Part shown: positions 52,319 to 61,521 of the stretch, one piece after another
How the letters are laid out: each line of letters opens with the position of its first letter
How positions within the stretch are numbered: the first letter of the stretch is position 1
Assembly: GCF_900105055.1 (NCBI RefSeq)
Contig: NZ_FNTA01000001.1
Coordinates: 42,273-106,272 of the forward strand
Source of the DNA: Amycolatopsis lurida
GTDB lineage: Bacteria > Actinomycetota > Actinomycetes > Mycobacteriales > Pseudonocardiaceae
Reading direction: 5' to 3'
Length of the DNA stretch: 64,000 nucleotides
Made by a program: the position numbers and the translations under genes
The notes under the pieces: model-generated
The model's input: the letters and a program-made list of their open reading frames with translations, nothing else
What the model was told of the DNA's origin: nothing
The model's database searches: none

Positions 52319-55300
52319 ACCAGGAGCCGGTCGCGATCGTCGGGATGGGTGTGTTCCTCCCCGGCGCGTCCACTGTGGACGAATATTGGCGGAACATCGA
52401 GTCGGGCACCGACGCGATCACCGAGATCCCGCCGCACCGCTGGGATCCGAGTTTCCACGACGGCGACGGCCGCACCCCGGACCGCACCTACGGCAGGCGC
52501 GGCGGGTTCGTCGCCGACAGCCTGGACTTCGACGCGACGGCGCTCGGCATCGCCCCCAGCAGCGTCGCCGGGATGGAGCCCGACCAGCTCGTCGCGCTGG
52601 CCGTGGCCGCTTCCGCGGTCGACGACGCCGGTGGCCTCCGACGGCTCGGGGACCTCGAACGCGTCGGCGTGATCCTCGGCAGGGGCGGCTACCTCTCACC
52701 CGGGCTCCAGCGGTTCGACCAGCGCGTCCGGTCGGTCCGCCAGATCACCGGCGCGGTCCGGGAGCTGCTGCCGTCGGCGCGTCCAGAGATGCTCGACCGG
52801 CTCCGCGACGCGCTGCTGGAACCGCTCGGCGAGTTCCGGCCGGACACCGCGATCGGGCTGGTGCCGAACCTCGCCGCGTCGCGGGTCGCCAACCGCCTGG
52901 ACCTCGGCGGCCCGGCCTACACGGTGGACGCGGCCTGCGCGTCGTCGCTGCTCGCCGTGGACCAGGCGATCGGTGAACTCGCCCGGCGCCGCTGTGACGT
53001 CGTGCTGGCGGGCGGCGTGCACCACTGCCACGACGACACGCTCTGGTCGATGTTCACCCAGCTCGGCGCCCTCTCGCCGAGTCAGCGGATCAGCCCGTTC
53101 TCGCGGGACGCCGACGGCCTGCTGATCGGCGAAGGTACCGCGATCGTCGTGCTGAAGCGGTTCTACGACGCGCGCCGCGACGGCGACCGGGTCTACGCGA
53201 TACTGCGCGGTTCGGGGACGTCGAGCGACGGGAAGGGCGCGAGCCTGCTCAGCCCGGCCGTCGCCGGTCAGACGCTGGCGCTGCGCCGCGCGTGGGCGTC
53301 GGCGGGGCTCGATCCCACCGCGCCCGGTGCGCTCGGCCTGCTGGAGGCACACGGGACCGCGACGCCGGCCGGGGACGCGGCCGAACTGGCGACCCTCGCC
53401 GAGGTGTTCGGCCCGCCGGACGGACCCCGCGCCGCGATCGGCGCGGTGAAGGCGATGATCGGCCACACCATGCCGACCGCCGGGGCCGCCGGGCTGGTCA
53501 AGGCGGCGCTCGCCCTGCACCACGCGATCCTGCCGCCGACCCTGAACTGCGCCGATCCGAGCCCCCTTCTGGACAAGACACGGTTCCGTACTTTGACCAC
53601 CGCCGAGCGCTGGCGTTCAGGGGACGTCCCGCGCCGGGCGGCGGTCAACGCCTTCGGTTTCGGCGGTGTCAACGCGCACGTGGTGCTGGAGGAGGCCGAC
53701 CCGGCACCCGCGCGGCCGCGCCGGGCCAAGGTGACCGGGGAAGCCGAGCGCGTCCTGCTGCTCGCCGCACCCACCCTCGGGGAACTGCGCGCCCTGCTCG
53801 ACCGCCCGGAGCCGGAATCCGGTGGGCACGGCCCGTGCCGGATCGGGATCGTCCGGCCCGACGGGAAACGGCTCGAAGTCGCGCGGAGGGTGCTCGCCAA
53901 GGTCACGGCCGAGGGCGGCTCCTGGCGCGGCCCCAACGACATCTGGTGCACGACCGCGCCCTTGCTGGAGCAGCCCGGGGCGAAGACCGCGTTCGTCTAC
54001 CCGGGGCTCGAAGCGGACGCGGAACCACGGTGCGCCGACGTCGCCAAGCACTTCGGCCTGGACCGGCCGGAGTGGTCGACGACGAGCGTGCTTTCGCGCG
54101 CTTCGAGCGTGTCCCAGGTCGGGTTGCTGCTAGACGCCGCGCTGAGGCGACTCGCCATCAAGCCGGATCTGCTCGCCGGGCACAGCGTCGGCGAATGGAC
54201 CGCGATGCAGGCGGCGGGGATGTATCCGGGACAGTCCACTGAGGACATGCTGAACCGGTACTGGCCGCAGGGATTCACGCTGCCGGATGCCGAGTTCCTC
54301 GTACTCGGCTGCTCCGCGGAGCGTGCCGAGGCGCTGCTCGCGGCCGAACCGGAGCTGATGATCTCGCACGAGAACGCGCCGCGGCAGACGATCGTCTGCG
54401 GTGACCCGGCGGCCGCGGCCCGGCTCGCCAAGCTGTGCACGCAGCACGGCGTCGTCGCCAGGACACTGCCGTTCCGGTCCGGGTTCCACACCCCGCTGAT
54501 GCGGTCCCGGCTCGGCCCGTTCACCCGGCTCGCGGCGGAACTCGACCTGAAGCCGCCGCGGATCCCGGTCTGGTCGGCGACCACGGCGCGGCCGTATCCC
54601 GCGGATCCGGTGGAGGTCCGTGAGTTGTACCTGGCACACCTGGTGCGCAAGGTTCGGTTCCGGGAGCTGGTCGACGCGCTTTACGCCGATGGCGCGCGGG
54701 TCTTCGTGCAGGCGGGCGCCGGTCAGCTCGGTTCGTTCGTGTCGGACACGCTGGGCTCGCGGCCGCATCTGGTCGTCCCGGCGTCGTCCGGTACGAGGCC
54801 CGGTCTCGCGCAGTTGCGCAGGGTCGCCACCGCCTTCTGGGTGGAGGGCGGTCGGCCCGCGTTCGAGGCACTGGAGCCACGCCGCACCCGCATCGACACC
54901 GCGGGCACGCTGCTTTCGGTCGAGGGCGACGTGAAGGGCATGTTCGACGGCGCGGTTCCCGAACTGGCCGACGGGATCCCGGACGCGATCGTCGCGGAGT
55001 TCACCGCGCTGCTCGCCGAGACCAGAGAGGCCGCCGCCAGTGTCGCCAACGCCGCGGCACGGCGCACAGTCGAGTCCACTGTGGATGTCTCACTCGCGAC
55101 GATGCCATATCTGGTGGATCATCGGTTCTTCCGTCAGCGCGAGGACTGGCCCGACGGAGCCGACTTCCGTCCCACCGTCCCGGCGACGACGCTGGTCGAC
55201 CTGGCCTGCCGGGAAGCGGAACGGGCCTGGCCGGGTACGGTCGCGACCGGGGTGAGCAACGCGGCGTTCTCCCGGTGGCTGATCGCCGCCCCGGCCGCGC

Positions 55301-56334
55301 TCGTGCCGCTCTCGATGACCCGCGAAGGTGACCGGATCAGTGTCCAAATAGGACCGCACGCCAGTATGGACGTCCATCTGGCGCAGCGGTATCCGGCGGC
55401 TCCCCGGCCGTCCCCGCCGCCGGGGCCGGAAACCGCGCCGCCGTTGACCGCCGCCGAGATCTACACCCGCCGCGAGATGTTCCACGGACCCGCGTACCAA
55501 GGGCTGGACAAGCTCATCGGGCTCGGTGAACGGCATATCCGAGGCGACCTCGTCGTGCCGTCGGCGCCCGGCGCGCTGCTGGACAACGTCGGCCAGCTGC
55601 TGGGCTGCTGGCTGATGGCCACCAAGGCGGACGCGCTGCTGGCGTTCCCGACGTCGATGGGCCGGATCACCTGGTACGCCCCGGAACCGGCGCCGGGCAC
55701 CCGGCTGCGGTGCGTGGTGCGGGTCCGGCTGCCCAGGCCGGACGTGCTGGAGATGGACGCGGAACTCGTGCTGGACGGCGCCGTGCTGGCCCGGATCGAG
55801 CAGTGGCGGGACATCCGGTTCCCGTGCGACCGGCCTGCCCATCGGGTCTACGCCTTCCCGGACCGGAACCGGCTCTCCGAGGACCATCACGGCGGGTGGA
55901 CCCTGGTCTCCGACCGGTGGCCGAGCCCGGCGGCGCGGGACATCTACGCAGGCATCTATCTGGGTGCGGCGGAACGCGCCGAGTTCGCCGCCTGCGCGCC
56001 CCGGCGGCAGCGCGGCTGGCTGCTGGAACGGATCGCGATCAAGGACGCGGTCCGCGCGAAACTCGGCCTGGACGGCGTGTACCCGGCGGAACTCCGCGTG
56101 AGCGCCGACGGGACCAGGGTGACCGGGCTCCACGGCCGGACGGTGTCACCGCTGAACGTGGCCGTCGCGACGACGGGAGAGGTCGCGGTCGCCCTCGTCC
56201 GTGAACCGGGCGCGACGCCACCCAGGATCGCGATCCGGGCGGAAGGCGAGCTTGCCGGGCTCGCCGAGGAGATCGGTATCGGGGCGGAATACGCCGGAAT
56301 CCCCGGGCACGTGGTGGCCTGGAACCACGGGTGA
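52315..56334 (+). CDS. Pfa-like synthase partner: KS-AT-DH with phosphopantetheinyl-transferase-like tail
   Basis: A 1339-residue protein. About 1-450 is a ketosynthase with all catalytic residues: Cys208 (DAACASS), His346 (EAHGTAT), His384 (IGHTMPTAG). About 550-830 is an acyltransferase-like domain with Ser624 (GHSVGEW). About 925-1190 is a double-hotdog dehydratase with His936 (YLVDHRFF) and Asp1090 (LLDNVGQ). About 1225-1339 begins RRQRGWLLERIAIKDAVRAKLG, like the W...KEA motif of phosphopantetheinyl transferases; the later acidic metal motif is degenerate (IAIRAE). It should work with the first synthase, giving the full beta-processing cycle. GTG 52315 overlaps the preceding stop (GTGA); GTG 52312 is an alternative. 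Confidence 0.9.
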   Translation: MNQEPVAIVGMGVFLPGASTVDEYWRNIESGTDAITEIPPHRWDPSFHDGDGRTPDRTYGRRGGFVADSLDFDATALGIAPSSVAGMEPDQLVALAVAASAVDDAGGLRRLGDLERVGVILGRGGYLSPGLQRFDQRVRSVRQITGAVRELLPSARPEMLDRLRDALLEPLGEFRPDTAIGLVPNLAASRVANRLDLGGPAYTVDAACASSLLAVDQAIGELARRRCDVVLAGGVHHCHDDTLWSMFTQLGALSPSQRISPFSRDADGLLIGEGTAIVVLKRFYDARRDGDRVYAILRGSGTSSDGKGASLLSPAVAGQTLALRRAWASAGLDPTAPGALGLLEAHGTATPAGDAAELATLAEVFGPPDGPRAAIGAVKAMIGHTMPTAGAAGLVKAALALHHAILPPTLNCADPSPLLDKTRFRTLTTAERWRSGDVPRRAAVNAFGFGGVNAHVVLEEADPAPARPRRAKVTGEAERVLLLAAPTLGELRALLDRPEPESGGHGPCRIGIVRPDGKRLEVARRVLAKVTAEGGSWRGPNDIWCTTAPLLEQPGAKTAFVYPGLEADAEPRCADVAKHFGLDRPEWSTTSVLSRASSVSQVGLLLDAALRRLAIKPDLLAGHSVGEWTAMQAAGMYPGQSTEDMLNRYWPQGFTLPDAEFLVLGCSAERAEALLAAEPELMISHENAPRQTIVCGDPAAAARLAKLCTQHGVVARTLPFRSGFHTPLMRSRLGPFTRLAAELDLKPPRIPVWSATTARPYPADPVEVRELYLAHLVRKVRFRELVDALYADGARVFVQAGAGQLGSFVSDTLGSRPHLVVPASSGTRPGLAQLRRVATAFWVEGGRPAFEALEPRRTRIDTAGTLLSVEGDVKGMFDGAVPELADGIPDAIVAEFTALLAETREAAASVANAAARRTVESTVDVSLATMPYLVDHRFFRQREDWPDGADFRPTVPATTLVDLACREAERAWPGTVATGVSNAAFSRWLIAAPAALVPLSMTREGDRISVQIGPHASMDVHLAQRYPAAPRPSPPPGPETAPPLTAAEIYTRREMFHGPAYQGLDKLIGLGERHIRGDLVVPSAPGALLDNVGQLLGCWLMATKADALLAFPTSMGRITWYAPEPAPGTRLRCVVRVRLPRPDVLEMDAELVLDGAVLARIEQWRDIRFPCDRPAHRVYAFPDRNRLSEDHHGGWTLVSDRWPSPAARDIYAGIYLGAAERAEFAACAPRRQRGWLLERIAIKDAVRAKLGLDGVYPAELRVSADGTRVTGLHGRTVSPLNVAVATTGEVAVALVREPGATPPRIAIRAEGELAGLAEEIGIGAEYAGIPGHVVAWNHG

Positions 56335-56350
56335 GAGCAAGGAGCAGAGC

Positions 56351-56650
56351 ATGACGATCGAACAGCAGAGCCCGGCGTCGGTCTTCGGCACCGTGGCCGA
56401 GTTGCTGAAGGAACTGGTCGGGGACACCGACGTCCTCGGCATCGAGATCACCCCGCAGACCACCTTCCACGAGGATCTCCAGCTGGAGAGCATCGACCTG
56501 GTGACCTTCGCGAGCATCCTCGCCGAGTTCTTCGGCGCGGACGTCAACCTCGCGGAGTTCCTGGCGGAGAAGGACCTCGACGACGTGATCGGGCTCCGCG
56601 TCGGCGACATCGCCGACTACGTGGCCGCCCGCCTCGGCGAACGGGCGTAG
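56351..56650 (+). CDS. Free-standing acyl carrier protein
   Basis: A 99-residue carrier protein. VFGTVAELLKELVGDTD is helix 1, and the attachment site is DLQLESIDLVTFASILAEFF, where Ser in LESIDL carries the phosphopantetheine arm. The sequence is acidic, as usual. ATG 56351 has AAGGAG six bases upstream. It lies 16 bases after the second synthase gene. It may receive or pass on the starter or finished chain, or load an acyl group for the hydrolase or glycosyltransferase; which one cannot be told. Confidence 0.92.
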   Translation: MTIEQQSPASVFGTVAELLKELVGDTDVLGIEITPQTTFHEDLQLESIDLVTFASILAEFFGADVNLAEFLAEKDLDDVIGLRVGDIADYVAARLGERA

Positions 56651-56654
56651 GGCG

Positions 56655-57440
56655 ATGCCGACGATGACCGTCAACGGGCTGCGCACCAACGTGCAGCTCG
56701 TGCCCGGCGGGGGCACGGAGACCGTGGTGTTCCTGCACGGCATGGGCACCGACAGCCTCGCGAGCTTCTACCTCACGCTCGCGCCGCCGGTCGCCGCCGC
56801 CGGAGTGGACGTGATCAGCTACGACCTGCGCGGGCACGGCAAGACGGAACGTCCCGAACGCGGGTACACGATCGGGGATTTCGTCGACGACCTCGACGAC
56901 CTGCTCGACCAGCTCGACCTCGACCGGCCCGTTCATTTGGTGGGCAACAGTTTCGGCGGCACCCTCGCCTACAGCTACGCCGTGGCGAAACCGGAACGGG
57001 TGCGCAGCATCGTGTGCATCGAGTCGGAGCCCGCCACGGAACTGTGGGCGGGCAAGATGGCGCAGATCCTCGAACACACCGTGCGCTTCTTGAAGGTGGA
57101 GGAAAGCTTCGACTGGATCGAGGCCAACTACAGCGCGCATCACCGTCGGCTGGCGCGGATGGCGGCCGAACGGATCATGTCCACGTCGATGGCCGAGGAG
57201 GTCCCGCTCGGTCCGCTGCTGACCATGGACCAGGTGGCGGGGATCGGCTGCCCGGTACTGTCCATTTTGGGCAGTCACGGCTATCAGGCGGACGACCTCA
57301 CCGCGTTGACGTCCTTGTTGCCCCGCGGCGAGCTGCACGTGTTCGAGGGGCAGGGCCATTCGGTGCTCGTCGAGCAGCACCGGGAAGTCCGCGAACTGCT
57401 GATCGACTGGATCTCGCGGCACGGGAGGCCACGCGGATGA
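56655..57440 (+). CDS. Alpha/beta hydrolase, probable chain-releasing thioesterase or hydrolase
   Basis: A 261-residue alpha/beta hydrolase. The oxyanion motif is LHGMGTD (about 27-33), the nucleophile elbow is GNSFGG with Ser99, and the catalytic His is in GQGHSVLVEQ near the C-terminus. Placed between the ACP and glycosyltransferase genes, it most likely frees the polyketide from its carrier; a hydrolase acting on another ester cannot be excluded. ATG 56655 follows the ACP stop by four bases. Its stop overlaps the glycosyltransferase start (ATGA), so translation is coupled. Confidence 0.88.
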   Translation: MPTMTVNGLRTNVQLVPGGGTETVVFLHGMGTDSLASFYLTLAPPVAAAGVDVISYDLRGHGKTERPERGYTIGDFVDDLDDLLDQLDLDRPVHLVGNSFGGTLAYSYAVAKPERVRSIVCIESEPATELWAGKMAQILEHTVRFLKVEESFDWIEANYSAHHRRLARMAAERIMSTSMAEEVPLGPLLTMDQVAGIGCPVLSILGSHGYQADDLTALTSLLPRGELHVFEGQGHSVLVEQHREVRELLIDWISRHGRPRG

Positions 57441-58567
57441 AATTCCTGCTGGTCGTCCCGCCGCTCACCGGGCACGTGGCGCCGTTGCGCGCGGTGGCCG
57501 CCGAGCTGGTGGGGCGCGGCCACGACGTCGCCTGGTGCGGTCCGGAACCCACGACGTCCGAGCTGACCCGGGCGGGCCGGGTGTACCCGGCCGGGGACGC
57601 GCTGGATTTCGCCGTCGAGCGCCGTCCCGAGGGCCTGCGCGGGTTCGCGGCGCTGAAATACCTTTGGGAGCAGTATCTGGTTCCGCTCGCGGACGCGATG
57701 GTGCCAGGGGTCGAGACCGCGGTGGCCGAGTTTCGGCCCGACGTCGTCGTCACCGACCAGCAGGCGTTCGCGGGCGCCCTCGTGGCGAGCCGTCGCGGGC
57801 TGCCGTGGGTGACGTCGGCGTCGACGTCCACCGAACTCGGGGACCCGCTGGGCGCCATGCCGAAGATCGCCGCTTGGGTCGACGGGTTGCAGGAAGGCCT
57901 GCGTGCGCGGCATCAAGTGGCCTGCGGGGACCTGCGGTTCTCACCGGATCTCATCCTCGCCTTCACCACCGTGTCCCTGACCGGGCCGATCGCCGACATG
58001 GGCGCGGTCCGGTTCGTCGGCCCGGCGCTGGCACCCGCGCCCCCGGTGGGCTTCTCGTGGGACCGGCTCGACGGCCGTCCGCTCGTCCTCGCCACGCTCG
58101 GTACCGCCAACGCCGCTCTCGGCCGCCGCTTCCTGTCCGAATGCGTCGACGCCCTCGCGGGGATGCCGGAAGTGCAAGGCCTCGTCGTCGATCCCACCGG
58201 CGAGCTGCTCAGCGAGGACGTGCTGGTGGTCAAGCGGATCCCGCAGGCGGAAGTGGTGCGGAAGGCGGCGGCGGTGATCTGCCACGGTGGGCACAACACC
58301 GTCAGCGAGACCCTCGCTTCCGGCCTGCCGCTGGTGATCGCGCCGATCCGGGACGATCAGTCGATGCTGGCGCAACAGGTCGAGGCCGCCGGCGCCGGGT
58401 TGCGGCTGCGCTTCGACCGGGCGAAGGCGCCCGACATCCGCGACACGGTCACCGAGGTGCTGACCGAGCCCGCCTACGCCGCCGCGGCCGCCCGGGTGCG
58501 GGCCTCGTTCACGGCGGCCGGAGGAGTCGTGGCGGCCGCGGACCACCTGGAAGCCTTGCCGCGCTGA
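57437..58567 (+). CDS. GT1-family glycosyltransferase (MGT/UGT type)
   Basis: A 376-residue GT-B enzyme. The N-terminus KFLLVVPPLTGHVAPLRAVAAELVGRGHDVAWCG is the acceptor side with the conserved His13; the C-terminal donor site is HGGHNTVSETLASGLPLVIAPIRDDQ, with the usual HGG and a Asp-Gln pair. Such enzymes attach a sugar from a nucleotide donor to hydrophobic aglycones, as in macrolide or polyene glycosylation. No sugar-biosynthesis gene lies in the window, so a common sugar donor is likely. It ends the synthase operon. The 138 bases after it hold repeats. Confidence 0.9.
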   Translation: MKFLLVVPPLTGHVAPLRAVAAELVGRGHDVAWCGPEPTTSELTRAGRVYPAGDALDFAVERRPEGLRGFAALKYLWEQYLVPLADAMVPGVETAVAEFRPDVVVTDQQAFAGALVASRRGLPWVTSASTSTELGDPLGAMPKIAAWVDGLQEGLRARHQVACGDLRFSPDLILAFTTVSLTGPIADMGAVRFVGPALAPAPPVGFSWDRLDGRPLVLATLGTANAALGRRFLSECVDALAGMPEVQGLVVDPTGELLSEDVLVVKRIPQAEVVRKAAAVICHGGHNTVSETLASGLPLVIAPIRDDQSMLAQQVEAAGAGLRLRFDRAKAPDIRDTVTEVLTEPAYAAAAARVRASFTAAGGVVAAADHLEALPR

Positions 58568-58580
58568 CCCGCCGGTGGGC

Positions 58581-58700
58581 GTAACTTGCGTGCTTGGGGC
58601 CGTATCTCGCGTGATTGAAGACGTAACACCGAGATACGGCCCCAGCCACGCGTGTTACGCCTTCAATCACGCGAGTTACGCCTCTGATCACGCGAGTGCG
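58581..58700. repeat. Second cluster of GTAACTCGCGTGATC-type repeats
   Basis: Variants at 58581-58595 (GTAACTTGCGTGCTT), 58602-58616 (GTATCTCGCGTGATT), and reverse copies at 58665-58679 (AATCACGCGAGTTAC) and from 58686. GGGGCCGTATCTC (58597-58609) pairs perfectly with 58631-58643. It lies between convergent genes and resembles 4853-4952. Confidence 0.72.
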
Positions 58701-58705
58701 GAGTT

Positions 58706-59560
58706 TCAGGCCATCGGGGTGACGCCTCGTGGCGAGCGGAACGTCCTCGCCGCGATCCACCCGCCTGCCGCGGCCGCCACGGCGGCGATCGCCAGCGAAA
58801 TGGGGACCGACCAGCCTGAAGGACGTCCGAGCGCGAGCGCGCGGGTCGCGTCGATCGCGTAGGTCAGCGGATTGAGCGCCGAGACCACTCGCAGCCACGT
58901 CGGCATCGTCTCGAGCGGCATGTACGCGCTGGACGAGAACATCAGCGGGAACATGACCACGAAGGACGCCATCTGCAGGGTTTCGGCCTTGCGCAACCAG
59001 GTCGTGATGGCGACGAAGATCCAGCTCAGGCACCAGCCGACGACGAGCGTGAGCAAAAGAGCCGCGGTGACACCGAAAACGCCGCCGGTCGGCCGGAAAC
59101 CGAGCAGTACCACGCTGGCGAGCGCGGTCACCAGCAGTTGCACGGCGAGCCGGGCGGAATCGGAGATGGTGCGCGCCACCAGGACGGCCGAAAGGCTGAT
59201 GGGCATGCAGCGGAGCCGTCCGGTGAATCCACTGTAGATCTCCGCGAGCAGGCCGGCTCCCGAACTCATCGCCGTCGTCATCGCGATGTTCACCAGCGTC
59301 GCCGGGACGAGGAAATTCACGTAGCCCTGGTAGGCCGCGACACCGGGCAGCGTGCTGACGCCGTTGAACACCTGACTGAACAACAGGAGCAGCACGATCG
59401 GCTGCAGCAGCCCGAAGAACACGAGCCGCCGGTCGCCGAACGCGGTCTTCAGCGAGCGGGCTGCGAGCACCCGGACCTGGGTGGTGAAGGTGCTCGGCGG
59501 CCAGGTCGACGGGTCACCCAGCACCGGCGGGGACGGCGCGCGATGCCGTGCCTCGGTCAT
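58706..59560 (-). CDS. ABC-2 type export permease (DrrB-like)
   Basis: A 284-residue membrane protein with six predicted helices. The C-terminal part matches ABC-2 permeases such as DrrB: FVVMFPLMFSSSAYMPLETMPTWLRVVSALNPLTYAIDATRALALG. Its start overlaps the end of the ATPase gene by four bases (ATGA). With that ATPase it forms an exporter. It is encoded convergent to the synthase operon, so it is a probable exporter for the product, but its own transcript is separate. Confidence 0.92.
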   Translation of the reverse strand: MTEARHRAPSPPVLGDPSTWPPSTFTTQVRVLAARSLKTAFGDRRLVFFGLLQPIVLLLLFSQVFNGVSTLPGVAAYQGYVNFLVPATLVNIAMTTAMSSGAGLLAEIYSGFTGRLRCMPISLSAVLVARTISDSARLAVQLLVTALASVVLLGFRPTGGVFGVTAALLLTLVVGWCLSWIFVAITTWLRKAETLQMASFVVMFPLMFSSSAYMPLETMPTWLRVVSALNPLTYAIDATRALALGRPSGWSVPISLAIAAVAAAAGGWIAARTFRSPRGVTPMA

Positions 59561-60501
59561 GGCGCGCCCGCCGGATTCCGGTGCAGCGAAAGGTAGACGT
59601 CGTCGAGCGTCGGCTCCGCGACGGTGAGGTCCTTCATCGGAGCGCCCGCCGCGTCGAGCGCGCGCACCAGCACCGTGATGTCGGAGGGCCCGGACAGTGC
59701 GACACCGAGCACCAGCCCGGAGGCCGACGTCGTGCAGCTCATGCCGAGCCGGTGCACCGCGGCCAGCGCGCGGCGGGCGGCGAGGTCGGTGCCGAAGGTC
59801 AGGGTCGCGGTCCGTTCCCCGAGCCGGGCCTTCAGTTCCGACGGCCGCCCGGAAACGGTGACGTGCCCCAGCCCCAGCACGATGACGTGATCCGCCAGTC
59901 TGTCCGCCTCCTCGAGGTACTGCGTGGTGAGCACGACGGTGGTGCCGTGCGCGGCGAGCCGTTCGACGCCGTCCCAGAGCCCCGCCCGGCTGAGCGGGTC
60001 GAGGCCGGTCGTCGGTTCGTCGAGGAAGAGGACGTCGGGGGAGCCGACGAGCCCGGCGGCCAGGTCGAGCCGCCGCCGCATACCGCCGGAGTACGTCCGC
60101 GCGGGCCGGTCGGCCGCGTCGTCGAGGCCGAACATGGCGAGCAGTTCGGCCGCGCGGGCCCTGGCCTGACGCCGGTTCGCGCCCAGCAGCCGGGCGACGA
60201 GTTCGAGATTGCCGCGACCGGAGAGCGCGTCGTCGACCGCCGCGAACTGACCGGTGACCCCGATCCGCCGCCGGACGTGATGGCCGGCGCGCACGACGTC
60301 GAAACCACAGACCTTGGCGCTGCCTCCGTCCGGTTCGACCCGGGTGCTCAGGATGTCGATCAGCGTCGTCTTGCCCGCGCCGTTGTGGCCGAGCACCGCG
60401 AGCACGGTGCCGCGGCAGACCCGGAGACTGACGCCGGCGAGGGCCGTCACTTCACCGTAGTGCTTGGCGAGGCCGGACACCTCGATGGCAGCCTGCTCCA
60501 T
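59557..60501 (-). CDS. ABC transporter ATPase of the DrrA family
   Basis: A 314-residue ATPase. Walker A is GHNGAGKTT, the signature is YSGGMRRRLDLA, Walker B is VLFLDEPTTGLD, and the switch region has TTQYLEEADRLADHVIVL. The C-terminal extension (after about 230) resembles DrrA-type proteins, which drive export of antibiotics such as daunorubicin. ATG 60501 is the first start before the conserved region; no strong ribosome site is seen. It precedes and overlaps the permease gene. Confidence 0.93.
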   Translation of the reverse strand: MEQAAIEVSGLAKHYGEVTALAGVSLRVCRGTVLAVLGHNGAGKTTLIDILSTRVEPDGGSAKVCGFDVVRAGHHVRRRIGVTGQFAAVDDALSGRGNLELVARLLGANRRQARARAAELLAMFGLDDAADRPARTYSGGMRRRLDLAAGLVGSPDVLFLDEPTTGLDPLSRAGLWDGVERLAAHGTTVVLTTQYLEEADRLADHVIVLGLGHVTVSGRPSELKARLGERTATLTFGTDLAARRALAAVHRLGMSCTTSASGLVLGVALSGPSDITVLVRALDAAGAPMKDLTVAEPTLDDVYLSLHRNPAGAP

Positions 60502-60547
60502 TCGCCGAACGTAGCGGGGCCTTCGGTGCGGCCGCAATGCCCAGGGC

Positions 60548-60593
60548 CTCGTGAGTGGCAAGGACGGTTAGAACCGTCATTACCACTCACGAG
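60548..60593. terminator. CGTGAGTG-family hairpin
   Basis: CTCGTGAGTGG (60548-60558) pairs with CCACTCACGAG (60583-60593), and an inner GACGGTT/AACCGTC (60563-60569/60572-60578) continues the stem. It stands in the 238-base gap before the divergent Mce locus, upstream of both flanking genes, so it is probably a mobile or dispersed element rather than a terminator of either. Confidence 0.6.
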
Positions 60594-60739
60594 ACCGGAC
60601 GCAAAACAGTTACGCCCATTACAATCTTTTCCCGTCGCGGACCCTCCATTCCTGAATTACTTGTCCCCCTGGCATTCCGTCAGTAGCGTGCTGCTCCAGT
60701 TGGCCGTTCGGCCGGACAAGTCGAAATGAGGAAGCCCGA

Positions 60740-61519
60740 ATGTCAGTGCTGACCGGGCGCGTTCTGCGCGCCTTCCTGCTCCCGGCGGTGCTGGGGCTGG
60801 GGGCGCTTTCCTTGGCTTCCGCCTCCGCCGATCCCGCGCGGACACAGCAGACACGAGAAGCCCTCACGCAGGAACCCGCCATCGCGCAGGCCGGACTGAC
60901 GTTCGGTTTCTATGTCGGCGACGAACAGCAGCCCACGACCAGCCGCGTCGCGAAACTCGGCTCGGACATCACCTTCCCGCAGGGCCGGTTCGACGGCAAG
61001 ATCCTCGGTTTCACCGGGCAGGTGCCGATCACCGGCAAACTCGCCATCCCGCCGACGTCGAGTTATTTCGTGTCCTTCCGCTTCATGCCCGCCACCGGTG
61101 ACGTCGCACTCATCCCGGACGGCGACGCCACCGGCACGGTCCTCGTGAAGACCGGCGCCACCGGCGACTGCAAGGAGGTCGGCACCAACATCTGCGCGCA
61201 CACCGACGTCACGAACAAGGTGTTCATCAAACTCACGAACGTCAAAGTGGACGGCAAGGTCCTCGACGTCGGCCCGAACTGCCGGACCGCGCAATCGGTC
61301 GCGGTGAACATCAAAGCGCTGGTGCCGCTCGCGTTCCCCGCCCCGCCGGTGAAGGTCACCAGCACCTTCACGACCCCGGGGTTCGCCGGCTGCGGGGTGC
61401 GTGAGGATCTGAGCCCGTTGCTGACCGGGCTGGTGTCCGGACCCGGCAACACCCTGGTCACCAACCTTCGGCTGCGATGCGTCGGCGATGGTGGGCCCCC
61501 CAACGGATGTGGAGCCTGA
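60740..61519 (+). CDS. Secreted protein of unknown function ahead of the Mce genes
   Basis: A 259-residue exported protein. Residues 1-31 are a signal peptide (RVLRAFLLPAVLGLGALSLASASAD). The mature part is rich in beta-strand patterns and Thr/Val/Gly, with four to five cysteines (GDCKEVGTNICAH, NCRTAQS, GCGVRED, LRCVGDGG, NGCGA) that could form disulfides. No enzymatic motif is seen. ATG 60740 has GAGGAAG upstream. It lies three bases before the YrbE gene, so it belongs to the Mce operon and may bind lipid or stabilise the complex outside the membrane; this is inference. Confidence 0.8.
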   Translation: MSVLTGRVLRAFLLPAVLGLGALSLASASADPARTQQTREALTQEPAIAQAGLTFGFYVGDEQQPTTSRVAKLGSDITFPQGRFDGKILGFTGQVPITGKLAIPPTSSYFVSFRFMPATGDVALIPDGDATGTVLVKTGATGDCKEVGTNICAHTDVTNKVFIKLTNVKVDGKVLDVGPNCRTAQSVAVNIKALVPLAFPAPPVKVTSTFTTPGFAGCGVREDLSPLLTGLVSGPGNTLVTNLRLRCVGDGGPPNGCGA

Positions 61520-61521
61520 CG

